Made by a program: the position numbers and the translations under genes | Notes under the pieces: model-generated | Database searches by the model: none | Seen by the model: the letters and a program-made list of their open reading frames with translations, nothing else | What the model was told of the DNA's origin: nothing | Shown here: positions 30,033 through 40,284 of the stretch, in pieces | Numbering within the stretch: position 1 is the first letter of the stretch | Layout: each line of letters begins with the position of its first letter | Source: Eledone cirrhosa | Lineage: Eukaryota > Mollusca > Cephalopoda > Octopoda > Eledonidae | Length of the DNA: 64,000 nucleotides | Direction: 5' to 3' | Assembly: GCA_964016885.1 (NCBI GenBank) | Contig: OZ024759.1 | Span: forward strand, 4,546,546-4,610,545

Positions 30033-31378
30033 ATGAGAAGAATAAATGGGAAAAAGATAGTCTGCCCCAAATCGATCCAATGGTGCAAGGTAAAGGTAGT
30101 ATAATAAGTAAGGCAATCAAAGATATGAAGACAGGCAAGGCAGCTGGGCCTTTGGAGGTAGTTGCTGAGATGCCTTCAACATCTGGTATGGCGGGACACA
30201 CTATGGTCACACGTATAGTTAACCAAGTAATACAGAATGGAGTCATACCGAAAGACTGGCGTAGCAGCATCATCATTAACTGCTACAAGGGTAAAGGGGA
30301 TGCTCTAGATAGGGGAAACTATAGAGGCATTAAGTTAGTTGACCAGGTCATGAAGATCACAGAAAGAGTAATAGCGCAACTAATCAGAGAGCGAATTGAT
30401 CTAGATGAAATGCAGTTTGGGTTTGTGTCAGGTAAAAGTACCACAGACGCTCTTTTCCTTGTACAACTACAAGAGAAGTACCTAGCTAAAAGTAAACCCC
30501 TCTACTTAGCTTTTGTAGACCTGGAGAAAACTTTTGACAGAGTCCCCCGCTCCATTATCTGGTGGGCTCTTAGAAAACTAGATGTAGATGAATGGCTGGT
30601 GAGAGCTATACAAGCTATGTATAATGAAACAGTCAGTAAGGTTAGAATTAACAATGAATATTGTGAAGAATTTAGTGTAAAAGTTGGCGTTCATCAAGGC
30701 TCTGTCCTTAGCCCCCTCTTATTTATTATTGCCCTTCAGGCTATAACAGAGGAGTTCAAGACCCGCTGCCCATGAGAACTCCTATACGCAGATGATCTAA
30801 CGCTCATAGTTGAATCAATGGCTGAACTAGAGAAGAAATTCGAAACATGGAAGCATGGCCTAGAATCAAAAGGCCTTAAAGTTAACTTGTCTAAGACTAA
30901 AGTTCTAGTTTGTAGAAAGGAAAATAGGGCACAGGTGCCCTCAAGGAAATGGCTATGCTCAGTGTGTAGGAAAGGAGTAGGCAGAAATTCCATTTTATGT
31001 CCCAAATGCAAAGTATGGGTACATAAAAGATGTAGTGGGATCACAGGTAAACTATCTCAGAACGTAGACTTTATATGTGGCCAATGCTCAGGTGCAATAA
31101 GTAGCAAGTGTCCAAAGGATACTAGCTCCTTCCATTGCCCAGATGGTTCTATAGAAATAGTAGACACTTTCCGTTACCTGGGTGACGAAATCAACAGTGG
31201 TGGAGGGTGTTCTGAAAGTACAGTAGCCAGAGTCAGAACGGGATGGAAAAAGTTCAGAGAGCTTATACCGTTGTTGGCCACAAAAGGTTTCTCTCTAAAA
31301 ATGAAAGGCAGATTGTATGATGCCTGTTTCTCTCTAAAAATGAAAGGCAGATTGGTATGGCCATGTGATGCGCATTAA
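30005..31378 (+). pseudogene. LINE reverse transcriptase with PHD-like finger, TGA just before the catalytic box
   Basis: RT motifs: KDMKTGKAAGP, GVIPKDWRSSIIINCYKGKG, RGIKLVDQVMKITERVIAQ, FVDLEKTFDRVPRS, VGVHQGSVLSPLLFI. An in-frame TGA at 30773-30775 sits a few codons before LLYADDLTLI. Downstream is a Cys/His cluster CSVCRKGVG..CPKCKVWVHKRC..FICGQC (about 30950-31085), resembling a PHD finger. Then VDTFRYLGDEINSGGG and KKFRELIPLLATKGF. At 31290-31355 a segment of about 29 bases (TTTCTCTCTAAAAATGAAAG..) is duplicated. The frame ends at 31378, with a large part of the connection domain deleted. Confidence 0.85.
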
Positions 31379-31640
31379 AGACGACAGTTGTATAAAAAAA
31401 GTGCAGGGCGATCAAAATTGATGGTAGTTACGGAGTAGGTAAACCCAGAAAAACCTGGGATGATCTGATAAATTCCGACCTTACATACTTACATCTCTCT
31501 AAGACAATGTCTCTGGACCGAGATCTTTGGTGCTATGCAGTAATACAGAAGACCCGCCTTGCCTATGTACAAAACGAAACCTACAGTCAGTAGGCACCTC
31601 TTAACCAAATATACACCCCAATCTACTACCCCTACCCTAT
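31379..31640 (+). pseudogene. LINE C-terminal remnant
   Basis: After the stop, frames still show GKPRKTWDDLINSDLTYLHL and LDRDLWCYAVIQKTRLAYVQ, the last part of the ORF. The 61-bp satellite at 40.3-41.9 kb derives from the equivalent region of another copy. Confidence 0.8.
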
Positions 31641-31940
31641 CCTCCCACTCCCACCAACAGCATGAGAAAATGAAATCGAGTTCGTGTAGGTGTCACGGGA
31701 AAGAAAAAAAAAACACACAGTCCACGCTGTAATGTGGTCGTGTAGGTAACATGGTAAAAAGTTCCCAGTTCCACACTGTAAATGTGGTTGGTGTTAGGAA
31801 GGGCATCCAGCCGTAGAAAACCTGCCAGATAGTTCTATATGAGTGAGACACGGTCACCCGACCAGCCTTGCCTCAACTCCCGTCTAACCCATGCTAGCGT
31901 GGAAAATGGACGTTAAACGAAGATGATGATGATATATATA

Positions 31941-32468
31941 GGAAAATGTATGACCTCGACAGTAGAGCTCAAGCCGTTTCGACGGCTATTTCTGGACTAA
32001 ATTAGAATTTTTAGCCTGGTAAATAAATAGCCGAACTTTTCAAGGGGTACTTCCTTATATGGGAAGATTGTAGCTGTCAAGAGGATTGGTCAAAAATTCC
32101 TGGTAAACACAATTAAGTCTATCATGGCAGTGGGTGGGAGGTGGGGATGGCTGAACTTGCCTGTAGAGCAAAGAGGGAGTGGGTGGAGCCGGTCAAGCGT
32201 TGAAAGTGAAATCTAAACAGCAAATTCTAAGGATTGTGTAAGAAAGTAGGCCAACTTTCATACTTTCCACCATAGCGATTAAACTGCATACCCTGCTTTC
32301 CAGGTTACCCTTTGCCACTGATATATATATATTTATATATTGAGTACTCTGGTGCATTATGGTCCTTCTGGTTCCTTACCACACCTCCTTTGTTATATAT
32401 ATACAACGGCGGCGAAGATTGGAAACCGAATCTGAGCTTTCCCACCTCTGGGACAAGCCATGGTAAGT
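31941..32468. other. Unclassified repeat block, right of LINE
   Basis: GAGCTCAAGCCGTTTCGACG to about 32220 is a second copy of 27185-27460 in the same orientation. 32335-32400 is the inverted relative of 27090-27150. No coding frame. It ends at the Gypsy LTR. Confidence 0.55.
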
Positions 32469-32804
32469 TGTTTACGCTCAAGAGACTAACCCCCTGGGGG
32501 ATGCTAAACACAGGTCAGAGGTGTTTAAGCCTGACAGAAAATAGGTCAGAGGATATATCCATCTTTCTGAGTTGTTTACGCTTGGCAAACTAATCCCTTG
32601 GGAGACTCTAACCAAAGTTCAGAGGATATATCTATCCTTCTAACTTCAACTCTTATAAATACAGGGGTTGTTTACGCCCCGACAGAAAAGAAGTGATATA
32701 CAGACAAGACAAGTGGCCTTTACAAGCTCTCGTCACGAAATACCAGTCCGTCACTAATTTCCTCTCCTGCCTGGCTGATCGATACAACCACATATTCCGT
32801 TACA
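32469..32804 (+). repeat. 5' LTR of Gypsy element, internally deleted
   Basis: Starts TGTTTACGCTCAAGAGAC and ends TATTCCGTTACA (TG..CA). It matches the 3' LTR, but about 300 bases present in the 3' LTR between CTGGCTGATCG and ACAACCACA are missing. TATA-like CTTATAAATACAGG lies near 32650. Confidence 0.85.
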
Positions 32805-32805
32805 A

Positions 32806-32821
32806 CTGGTGACCCCGTAAA
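32806..32821 (+). other. Primer-binding site
   Basis: CTGGTGACCCCGTAAA directly after the LTR end; TGGTGACCCC is a usual Ty3/Gypsy PBS core. Confidence 0.75.
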
Positions 32822-32856
32822 ACAGACACACAACTTCTGATCATCCACTACAAACG

Positions 32857-32988
32857 ATGTCTCTAGCACACGACGATTCATCTACGGCAGAAATGGCAGT
32901 GAGGGGGGCATTTACATTAAGAATTCCACCATTCTGGGTGCACGATCTAACACTGTGGTTCGCGCACATCCAAGCGCAGTTCGCATAA
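32857..32988 (+). pseudogene. gag N-terminal remnant
   Basis: A 43-codon frame from ATG 32857 to a double stop. It contains [20 protein letters not shown], the start of the capsid region typical of Mag/Kabuki-type Gypsy gag. The rest of gag and all of protease are missing; RT-upstream sequence follows at once. Confidence 0.75.
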
Positions 32989-33803
32989 TAACACACGACC
33001 CACCTGTCGCTGCACGACCTAGAAGGCTACCACCAGACCGGCTGAAGTCCGTCAAACAAGAATTTCAGCACATGCTGGATCTCGGCATCATACGTCTGTC
33101 CTCACCCATACACTGTGTACCCAAGAAGTCGTCGAACGACTGGCGAATCTGTGGCGACTACCGTGCACTGAACAACTGCACCGTTCCTAACTCTTATCCA
33201 GTACCTCATCTACAGGACTTCTCTAGCTCGCTGCACGGGGCTCGCATATTTTCGAAGATCGATCTTGTCGAGCTTAACAATCAGATACCCGTTGAGCCCG
33301 CAGATATTCCAAAGACCGCAGTCACAACACCCTTTGGAATGTTCGAATTTCTGCGTATGCCTTTCGGTTTGCGAAATGCAGCGCAAACGTTCCAGCGATT
33401 CATCGATACAGTCACCAGGGGTCTACCTTTTGTATACGCATACATTGACGACTTACTGGTGGCCAGCAGCTCCGACGAAGGACATGAGAAACACCTGGAT
33501 CTCCTATTCACACGTTTGCGTGAATATGGAATTGTTATCAACCCCAGCAAATGTGAGTTCGGAGTTGCGTCCCTTCATTTTCTGGGACACATCATTGACA
33601 AAGATGGTATTTGCCCACTTAAGGAGAAAGTCAAATCCATCATTGATTTTCCACAACCTATATCTCTCCGCAAACTGCGAGAATTTCTTGGCCTGGTAAA
33701 CTTCTACAGAAGATTTATACCCCACTGTGCAGAGACAGCCCAACCACTCACAGATTTGCTGCGGCAGCGTACAACCAAAAACGCAAACATCAAGCTTCGC
33801 TGA
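32955..33803 (+). pseudogene. Gypsy reverse transcriptase domain
   Basis: RT of a Ty3/Gypsy element: [57 protein letters not shown] and the catalytic [10 protein letters not shown], then [15 protein letters not shown] and [15 protein letters not shown]. The segment has no in-frame ATG at its 5' end. A frameshift near 33785 separates it from the RNase H/integrase frame. Confidence 0.88.
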
Positions 33804-34989
33804 GTTGAAGAAAATGTTGTCCGAGGCTACAATGCTGAGTTACCCCAAACCTGACGCCCCAATGTGTTTATTGACTGATGCATCCGATTTCGGAGTTGGA
33901 GGTGTGCTTCAACAACTCTCTGGCGATATTTGGCGACCTGTATCTTTTTTCTCTAAGCGATTAAAACCCGCCGAAACTAAGTACAGCACATTCAGTCGTG
34001 AATTATTGGCAGCATACCTTGCTGTCAAGCATTTTCGACACATGCTAGAAGGTCGTGTGTTCTCTATATACACCGACCACAAACCACTAGTGTACGCGTT
34101 CAATGCCAAGCCTGACCGACACTCACCCAGGGAGGTCCGACATCTGGACTTCATTTCTCAGTACACTACTGATATTCGGTACATTAAGGGTGCCACCAAC
34201 TCAGCAGCTGATGCCCTATCGCGCATGGAGCTTAAGGCAATCCACACCACTGCCACTATCGACCTCCAGAAGATTGCAGCGGATCAACAGAATGACGAGG
34301 AACTGCTGCAACTCCGGAAATCATCCTTGAAATTGAAGGAATGCCTGCTGCCCTCTTCTTCGGGTTATATTTGGTGTGACATCTCCACAGGCCGCGAGCG
34401 CCCATACGTGCCCCGGAAACATCGACGCGACGTTTTCTCGACACAGCATTCTCTGGCACATCCTGGCGTCTGCGCCACGCAGAAACTGATGGTTGCCCGC
34501 TTTGTGTGGCCCAACATCAACAAGGACACCCGCGAATGGGCTAGGAACTGCATCGCGTGCCAGAAGGCGAAAATTCACCGGCACATCAAAACCCCGATCG
34601 CTTCTTTCGCAACACCTGATGCACGGTTCCAACATGTGCATATAGACATAGTTGGACCTTTGTCTCCTTCTCAAAACTACACTCATCTTCTCACCTGTGT
34701 CGACCGATTTTCTCGCTGGCCAGAAGCTTTTCCCCTGACGGATATTACTGCGGAAACTGTTGCCAAAACGTTAGTGTTTCACTGGGTTTCGCGTTTCGGC
34801 ACACCCGTGACCATCACTACGGATAGAGGACGTCAGTTCGATTCGAACCTATTTACCGAGCTGCCTCGTCTCCTCGGGTGCAAACACATCCATACAACAG
34901 CGTATCACCCTGCCGCTAACGGCATGGTAGAACGCTTACACCGCCAGCTAAAATCATCTATCAAGGCTTACGAAGACTCCACTAACTAG
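33727..34989 (+). pseudogene. Gypsy RNase H and integrase
   Basis: RNase [52 protein letters not shown]. Integrase: zinc-binding [12 protein letters not shown] with CIACQK. The DDE core is visible as [15 protein letters not shown] and [14 protein letters not shown] at 34987-34989 interrupts the frame inside the integrase; the same frame resumes after it. Confidence 0.88.
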
Positions 34990-35579
34990 TTCGAATACCT
35001 CCCACTCATTCTTCTTGGTATTTGTTCCACTGTTAAAGAGGGAGTCGGACATTCTCCGGCTGAAATCGTGTATGGCACCGTACTCACTCTACCCGGACAA
35101 ATGATCACTCCTGTTTCGCCACAAGAACTTCCAGACCCTACAAAATATGTGCACCGTTTACGGTCATCAATGTCGCATCTGTCTCCTTCAGCCCCTAAAC
35201 AACAGCACGTTACTTCACACATACCAAAAGACATCGATACATGTTTTCGTTAGAAATGACGGTATTCCATCGCAACTTCGTCCACCGTATTCCGTCCGGG
35301 CCCTACAAGGTGATACAGAAATGCCCTAAGTATTTCGTCCTCGACTTGAACGGGAAGCGAAATACCGTCTCCATTGATCGTTTAAAAAAAGCGTTCATAG
35401 AACAGGAATTGCCACCAGTACCCACCGTTTCTCCAGACTCACCAACAACTTTGCCCGACACAAACACGGCAAATATTGCACACCAAATCCGGAAGAACAG
35501 TCCGATGGCCCACGCCATGGGATACGTACAAGTTTATCGGGTAAGTACAAATTATGCATCTGGTCGACATTTCGGCTAA
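34990..35579 (+). pseudogene. Gypsy integrase C-terminal part, frameshifted
   Basis: YLPLILLGICSTVKEG and HSPAEIVYG continue the integrase. A frameshift near 35240 moves it to the frame with GPYKVIQKCPKYFVLDLNGK and TVSIDRLKKAF, the usual Gypsy C-terminal SH3-like region. The stop is at 35577-35579. No env-like frame follows. Confidence 0.8.
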
Positions 35580-35929
35580 TTTGTACATTTCAACGAATCG
35601 GCCAATTTCTGTGGTCATGAACTACACACAAATCAATTAACTCTGTGCATCACCCACATCAAAAGAACAGACAAAAGAACATTTTTCTGTTTCTATGAAA
35701 TGAACAAACTTTTAATCAACAAACTTTTCGTACGAACATTTTCAATATTATGTAACATCACAGTACATTTTCCTGAATGTAAATTTCTTTTGCTTTGCAT
35801 GTTTTCTTCCATGTCTCCTGTTTGTAAATGACTTTCATGTGTTTTTTTATTTTTACTGATTTTCTTCAACAACACACCTAGTCATACCTATCTTCATTTC
35901 ACATGCACCTAGATCGTTCAATCTTAACT
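35580..35929. other. Gypsy 3' untranslated stretch
   Basis: No coding signal and no clear polypurine tract before the 3' LTR. Confidence 0.5.
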
Positions 35930-36576
35930 TGTTTACGCTCAAGAGACTAACCCCTTGGGAGAGGCTAAACGCAGGTCAGAGGTGTTTACGCCTGACAGAA
36001 AATAGGTCAGAGGATATATCCATCTTTATGACTTGTTTACGCTTGGCAAACTAATCCTTGGGAGACTAACCAAAGTTTAGAGGATATATCTATCCTTCTA
36101 AATTCTACTCTTATAAAGACAGGGATTGTTTACGCCAAAAACAGAAAACAAGTGGGATACAGACAAGACAAGACGTTTTACAAGCTCTCGTCACGAAAAA
36201 CCAGTCTATCACTTATTCTCACCTTCCTGGCTGATCGCTGACTCCTGCAATACAAATAAGTAAATATACTGATACGCCGCACACACGCATTCATAGTGAG
36301 TCCAGCATTTGTACACGTATCATTCATTTCTGTTTACACGTATTATAATCGTATTCTGTGATATTTGAATTTACGTGGCTCGAAGAGCCACCAAATTATT
36401 GTATGAATATTTTGTGTCAATTATTTTATCATTCAATATTCAAATTGAATATTGTTGTAATAAAATAAACTTTGTAACAACACTCCTGGTATTTTTCTTT
36501 ACACCGAAACCACCATACCAACAGTTACATCCATCCATCCACTTGTCGTTACAACCACACATAATATTCCGTTACA
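35930..36576 (+). repeat. 3' LTR of Gypsy element
   Basis: TGTTTACGCTCAAGAG to TATTCCGTTACA, about 647 bases. It carries short internal repeats (GTTTACGC..), a TATA-like CTTATAAAGACAGG near 36110, and AATAAAATAAAC near 36460 as poly(A) signal. The 5' LTR is the same family but shorter. The 5-bp flanks of the two LTRs do not match. Confidence 0.85.
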
Positions 36577-36715
36577 CCTCCGTCTATATTTCAACCACTG
36601 GAACAACCTCACACAAGAAACAGTTGTCGCACCCTCAGTCAACATTTTAATGTCAAACATCGAAATAAATGTTATGAGTGTATATAGATAGATGTATATT
36701 GTGTGTGTATATATA

Positions 36716-36870
36716 CAGTAATCCCCCGCTATATTGCGGTTCACTTTTCGCGGTCCCGTTACATCGCGGATATTTCTTTGGAACGTATCTAATTTCCTAT
36801 CGCGGTAATCCTCGCCACATCGCGGATTATTCGTTAGAACATATCTATTTTCTTATCGCGGTACGTCTGA
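36716..36870 (+). mobile_element. Tc1/mariner (pogo-type) end fragment
   Basis: TA-CAGTAATCCCCCGCTATAT followed by repeated CATCGCGG/TATCGCGG motifs is typical of Tigger/pogo-like non-autonomous elements. The second terminus is not found, so truncated. Confidence 0.6.
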
Positions 36871-37076
36871 GTAAAAAGTGTTTAAAATTTAAACTTATTA
36901 AATAAGTTTCGATGTTATTAAAGAGTATATCGTAAGGAAGGGACATCTTAAGGCTTTAATTATGAACAAATTTTTATATTTTCATTCCATTATTGTTTTA
37001 CTGATTGTGTTTTGCTCTAATCTACTACAAACCCTTCATAGATTGGTCTCTCTGTAACATGGTTGTTTCTGGAACG

Positions 37077-37265
37077 TATCATGGCTTAGTGGTTAAAGCA
37101 TTGGGCTTGCAATCTAAAGGTTGTGAGTTCGATTCTCGGACAGGGTGTTGTGTTGTGTCCTTGAGCAAGACACTTTATTTCACGTTACTCCAGTTTACTC
37201 AGCTGTAGAAATGAGTTGTGATGTCACTGGTGCCAAGCTATATCAGTCATAACCTTTCTCTTGGA
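37077..37265 (+). mobile_element. SINE-A copy
   Basis: TCATGGCTTAGTGGTTAAAG (A box), GTGAGTTCGATTCTC (B box), GAGCAAGACACTTTATTTCA, CTCAGCTGTAGAAATGAG, then the variant body GCCAAGCTATATCAG. Confidence 0.88.
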
Positions 37266-37309
37266 CATATATATAGTGTATATATACTGTACACAGTGTA
37301 TATATATCT

Positions 37310-38915
37310 ATATCATCATCACTGTTTTACGTCCCTTCTTCCATGGTAGTATGGGTTAGACAGGTTGTCCTGTTGTGGGCAGTGCCAGATAGGGTGACCT
37401 TGTCTTGCTCAGATGGGAACCGATTTAGGCTTGATTTCCACAGCTGGATGCCCTTCCTAACACCAACCTCACAGTGAGTGATGGGTGTTTTTTTGTTGTG
37501 ACACCTCCACGGCCACTTTACAGTGGGAGGGGGTGGGGCATATTGTCTATGTGCTTCAGCTTGTACCCAGGGGCTACAACACAACCTCCTCTGCTGCACA
37601 CAGCATTTGATTCCTCTTATGTTCAGTCTCTCTCTCAATTTGTTAATGCTTTACCGTTCGCGTATATTACTATTACACGTCCATCGGAGCATGCAAGCTT
37701 CGTTTCTTTCTAATCTACGCAAGTCTTCTACAGACAGTGCCCAGGTCTCACTACCATGTAGCATTGCTGTTCGTATGCACGTATCATACTGTCTGCCTTT
37801 CATTTTGAGGGAAAAGCCTTTTGCAGCTAGCAGTGGCAGTAGCTCCCTAAACTTCTTCAATCCTGTTACTGTACTTTCAGAACACCCACCTCCGCTGCTC
37901 CTTTCGCCACCTAGGTAGCAAAAGCTGTCTACTGTTTCTACAGATCTCTCCCAGAGTTTGGTGGTGCTTGTTTCTTTAGTTCTGCCATAGATTCAGCTAT
38001 AAGTGTAAGATCATCCGCATATAGGAGTTCCTATGGGCATCAGGTCTTAAACTCCTCTGTTATAGCCTGCAATACTATTATAAACAGAAGAAGGTTAAGA
38101 ACAGAGCCCTGGTGGACACCGACCTGTATGCTAGATTCCTCGCTATAGTAATTGTTAACTCTAACTTTGCTGACTGCTCCCCTATACATGGCTTGTACAG
38201 CTTTCACAAGCCACTAATCTACTCTTAGTTTTCTAAGAGCCCACCAGATTATAGCACGGAGCACTCTGTTGAAGAATTTTTCCATATCGACAAGAGCCAG
38301 GTAGAGCGGCTTGCTTTTAGCTAGGTACTTTACCTGTAACTGCCTCACAAGGAAGAGAGCATCAGTGGTGCTTTTTCCTGGCACAAGCCCAAACTGCATC
38401 TCACCTAGTTTTACCCACTCCCTGATCAACTGTGCTATGACTCTTTCGATTACTTTCATGACCTGGTCCATCAGCTTTATATCTCTATAGTTTATTCTAT
38501 CTAGTGCATCTACTTTACCCTTGTAGCAGTTGACGATGATGCTGCTGCACCAATCCTTTGGTATGACACCCTCTAGTATTACCTGGTTAACAATATGTGT
38601 GGTTATTACTTTATCTACCCATTTGTCAGCTAATAGTATACCTACACCACCCATCCCATTGTCATTTCCCACCCAGAAAAATTTATAGCACTAACTTTTG
38701 CCTACAAGGACTCTAGCGAACTCTCCTCTCCACCTAGTCTCTTGCACACAGCATACGTCAATATCCTTTCACTCTAGCATGTCTATAATTTCTCCTTCCC
38801 TTCCTTTCATTGTGCTTATGTTGATGCTGCCAACTCAGAGTTTTGAACATTTGCCATCATTTGTGGGAAAAGGTGAATTTTTGCAGGGGAGTGTGTATGC
38901 TTCCTGTCTCTGAAT
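37310..38915 (-). pseudogene. LINE copy with internal deletion fusing endonuclease to RT
   Basis: Minus strand: the 5' endonuclease start (IDVCCVQETRW type, GNDNGMGGVGILLADKWVDK) is joined directly, near 38604, to RT text starting TTHIVNQVILEGVIPKDW, removing some 350 codons. RT motifs DRINYRDIKLMDQVMKVIER and LALVDMEKFFNRV follow; further frames hold the YLG/KKFRELLPLLAAKGFSLK region and RTAMLHGSETWAL, then the 3' tail and (GATGAT) at about 37315. Several stops. Confidence 0.85.
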
Positions 38916-39044
38916 TAAAGCTTTGCATGGGTGCTTGGTAACTCGCAGATTCATATTCATTTATTTATTCGGGGTTGTTCCATTTATCCTTCGCTCCTCC
39001 ATACATAACAGTAATCAAGTATACTTTGGTGCAGGGCTAGAAGG
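38916..39044. other. No gene; unclassified sequence
   Basis: Nothing recognisable. Confidence 0.4.
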
Positions 39045-39478
39045 ACAGTAGTAATAATGGCAGAGTTTGTTGGGGCTGGTAAGGGCTAGAAGGACAGTAG
39101 TAGTAATGGCAGTGTTTGTTGGGGCTGGTAAGGGCTAGAAGGACAGTAGTAGTAATGACAGAGTTTGTTGGGGCTGGTAAGGGCTAGAAGGACAGTAGTA
39201 GTAATGACAGAGTTTGTTGGGGCTGGTAAGGGCTAGAAGGACAGTAGTAGTAATGGCAGAGTTTGTTGGGGCTGGTAACGGCTAGAAGCACAGTAGTAGT
39301 AATGACAGAGTTTGTTGGGGGCTGGTAACGGCTAGAAGGACAGTAGTAGTAATGGCAGAGTTTGTTGGGGCTGGTAACGGCTAGAAGGACAGTAGTAGTA
39401 ATGGCAGAGTTTGTTGGGGCTGGTAACGGCTAGAAGGACAGTAGTAGTAATGGCAGAGTTTGTTGGGGCTGGTAATGG
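39045..39478. repeat. 49-bp tandem repeat, about 9 copies
   Basis: Unit GCTAGAAGGACAGTAGTAGT then AATGGCAGAGTTTGTTGGGG and CTGGTAACG/AGG. Very similar copies with single-base variants. Confidence 0.95.
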
Positions 39479-39865
39479 GTAAGGACATGTTGCTGTGGTT
39501 TGATTGGTCAAATAGCCAATGGTAGTGAGTGGGAAATTGTGAGATAGGTAGCCATCATGACAGGAGATTCGGGGGAAATAAGCAGATATAAGTAGGCTTA
39601 TTAGACAAGGCAAGTATGCAAGAATTTCGAAGATTGTCACCTAGCTTTGAGAGAAAGGAGAGGTAATTGCAGGGGTTAGGGATGAGTTTGTAGAGAAAGA
39701 CACAATGTCCAACATAGTTTATATCAAAAACAAGGTCGAAGTATATACATTGTGGAAACAAGTCAATGATAATAATAATAATAATGTAAACAGAACATTT
39801 TGAAATTGGGGAAGAGAGATAGCTGTAGAATAGAAATAATCTATGAAAGTCTGGGATATAAGTTA
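39479..39865. other. No gene; unclassified sequence
   Basis: No domain or splice-flanked frame on either strand. (AAT)n near 39770. Confidence 0.45.
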
Positions 39866-39869
39866 TATA

Positions 39870-40225
39870 TATATGTTGTGATGTCACTTGTGCCAAGCTG
39901 TATCAGCCATTGCCTTTCCCTTGGACAACATATATAGCGTATAATATATATTGTACACATCGTATATATACTATATATATTGTGTATATATACTGTAGAC
40001 AGTGTATATATGATATATATATAGTATATATATATGTAGTGATGTAACTGGTACCAAGCTGTATCAGCCATTACCTTTCCCTTGGACAACATCGGTGGCG
40101 TGGAGAGGGTAGACTGGTATACTTGGGTGACTGCTGGTCTTCCTCAAACAACTGGACTTGTGCCTCAGAAGGGAACTTTCTAGTTGCAAATCACATGGTC
40201 ATTCTTGACCGACAGAGGTCTTCGA
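39870..40225 (+). mobile_element. SINE-A variant body, twice, around an AT tract
   Basis: GCCAAGCTGTATCAGCCATT and CCTTTCCCTTGGACAAC occur at 39890-39930 and 40050-40092, separated by (TATA) text. The second copy continues to GTCATTCTTGACCGACAG. Confidence 0.7.
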
Positions 40226-40284
40226 TATGTTAGGTGTGTATATATAGATGTGTATTGATGTCCATGTGGGAGTCATCGATACCA

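Larger units (their letters stand above)
28600..31940 (+). mobile_element. RTE-like LINE, nearly full length, inactivated
   Basis: The 5'UTR starts with GACAAATTCACCTCCTGCTG and matches the copy at 767-700 (minus). An endonuclease-RT frame with several lesions is followed by a 3'UTR with several related segments (31640-31790). The 3' tail GGCATCCAGCCGTAGAAAAC.. ends in (GATGAT)n at about 31935. The tail is the source of the many 3' fragments in this window. Confidence 0.85.

Noticed and set aside
32469..36576. Endogenous retrovirus with env
   Set aside because: No envelope-like frame after integrase; the PBS, RT and integrase are of the Ty3/Gypsy retrotransposon type.
39555..39896. 113-codon minus frame with hydrophobic stretches
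   Set aside because: AT-driven composition, includes an (AAT)n-coded Ile run, no homology I can name.
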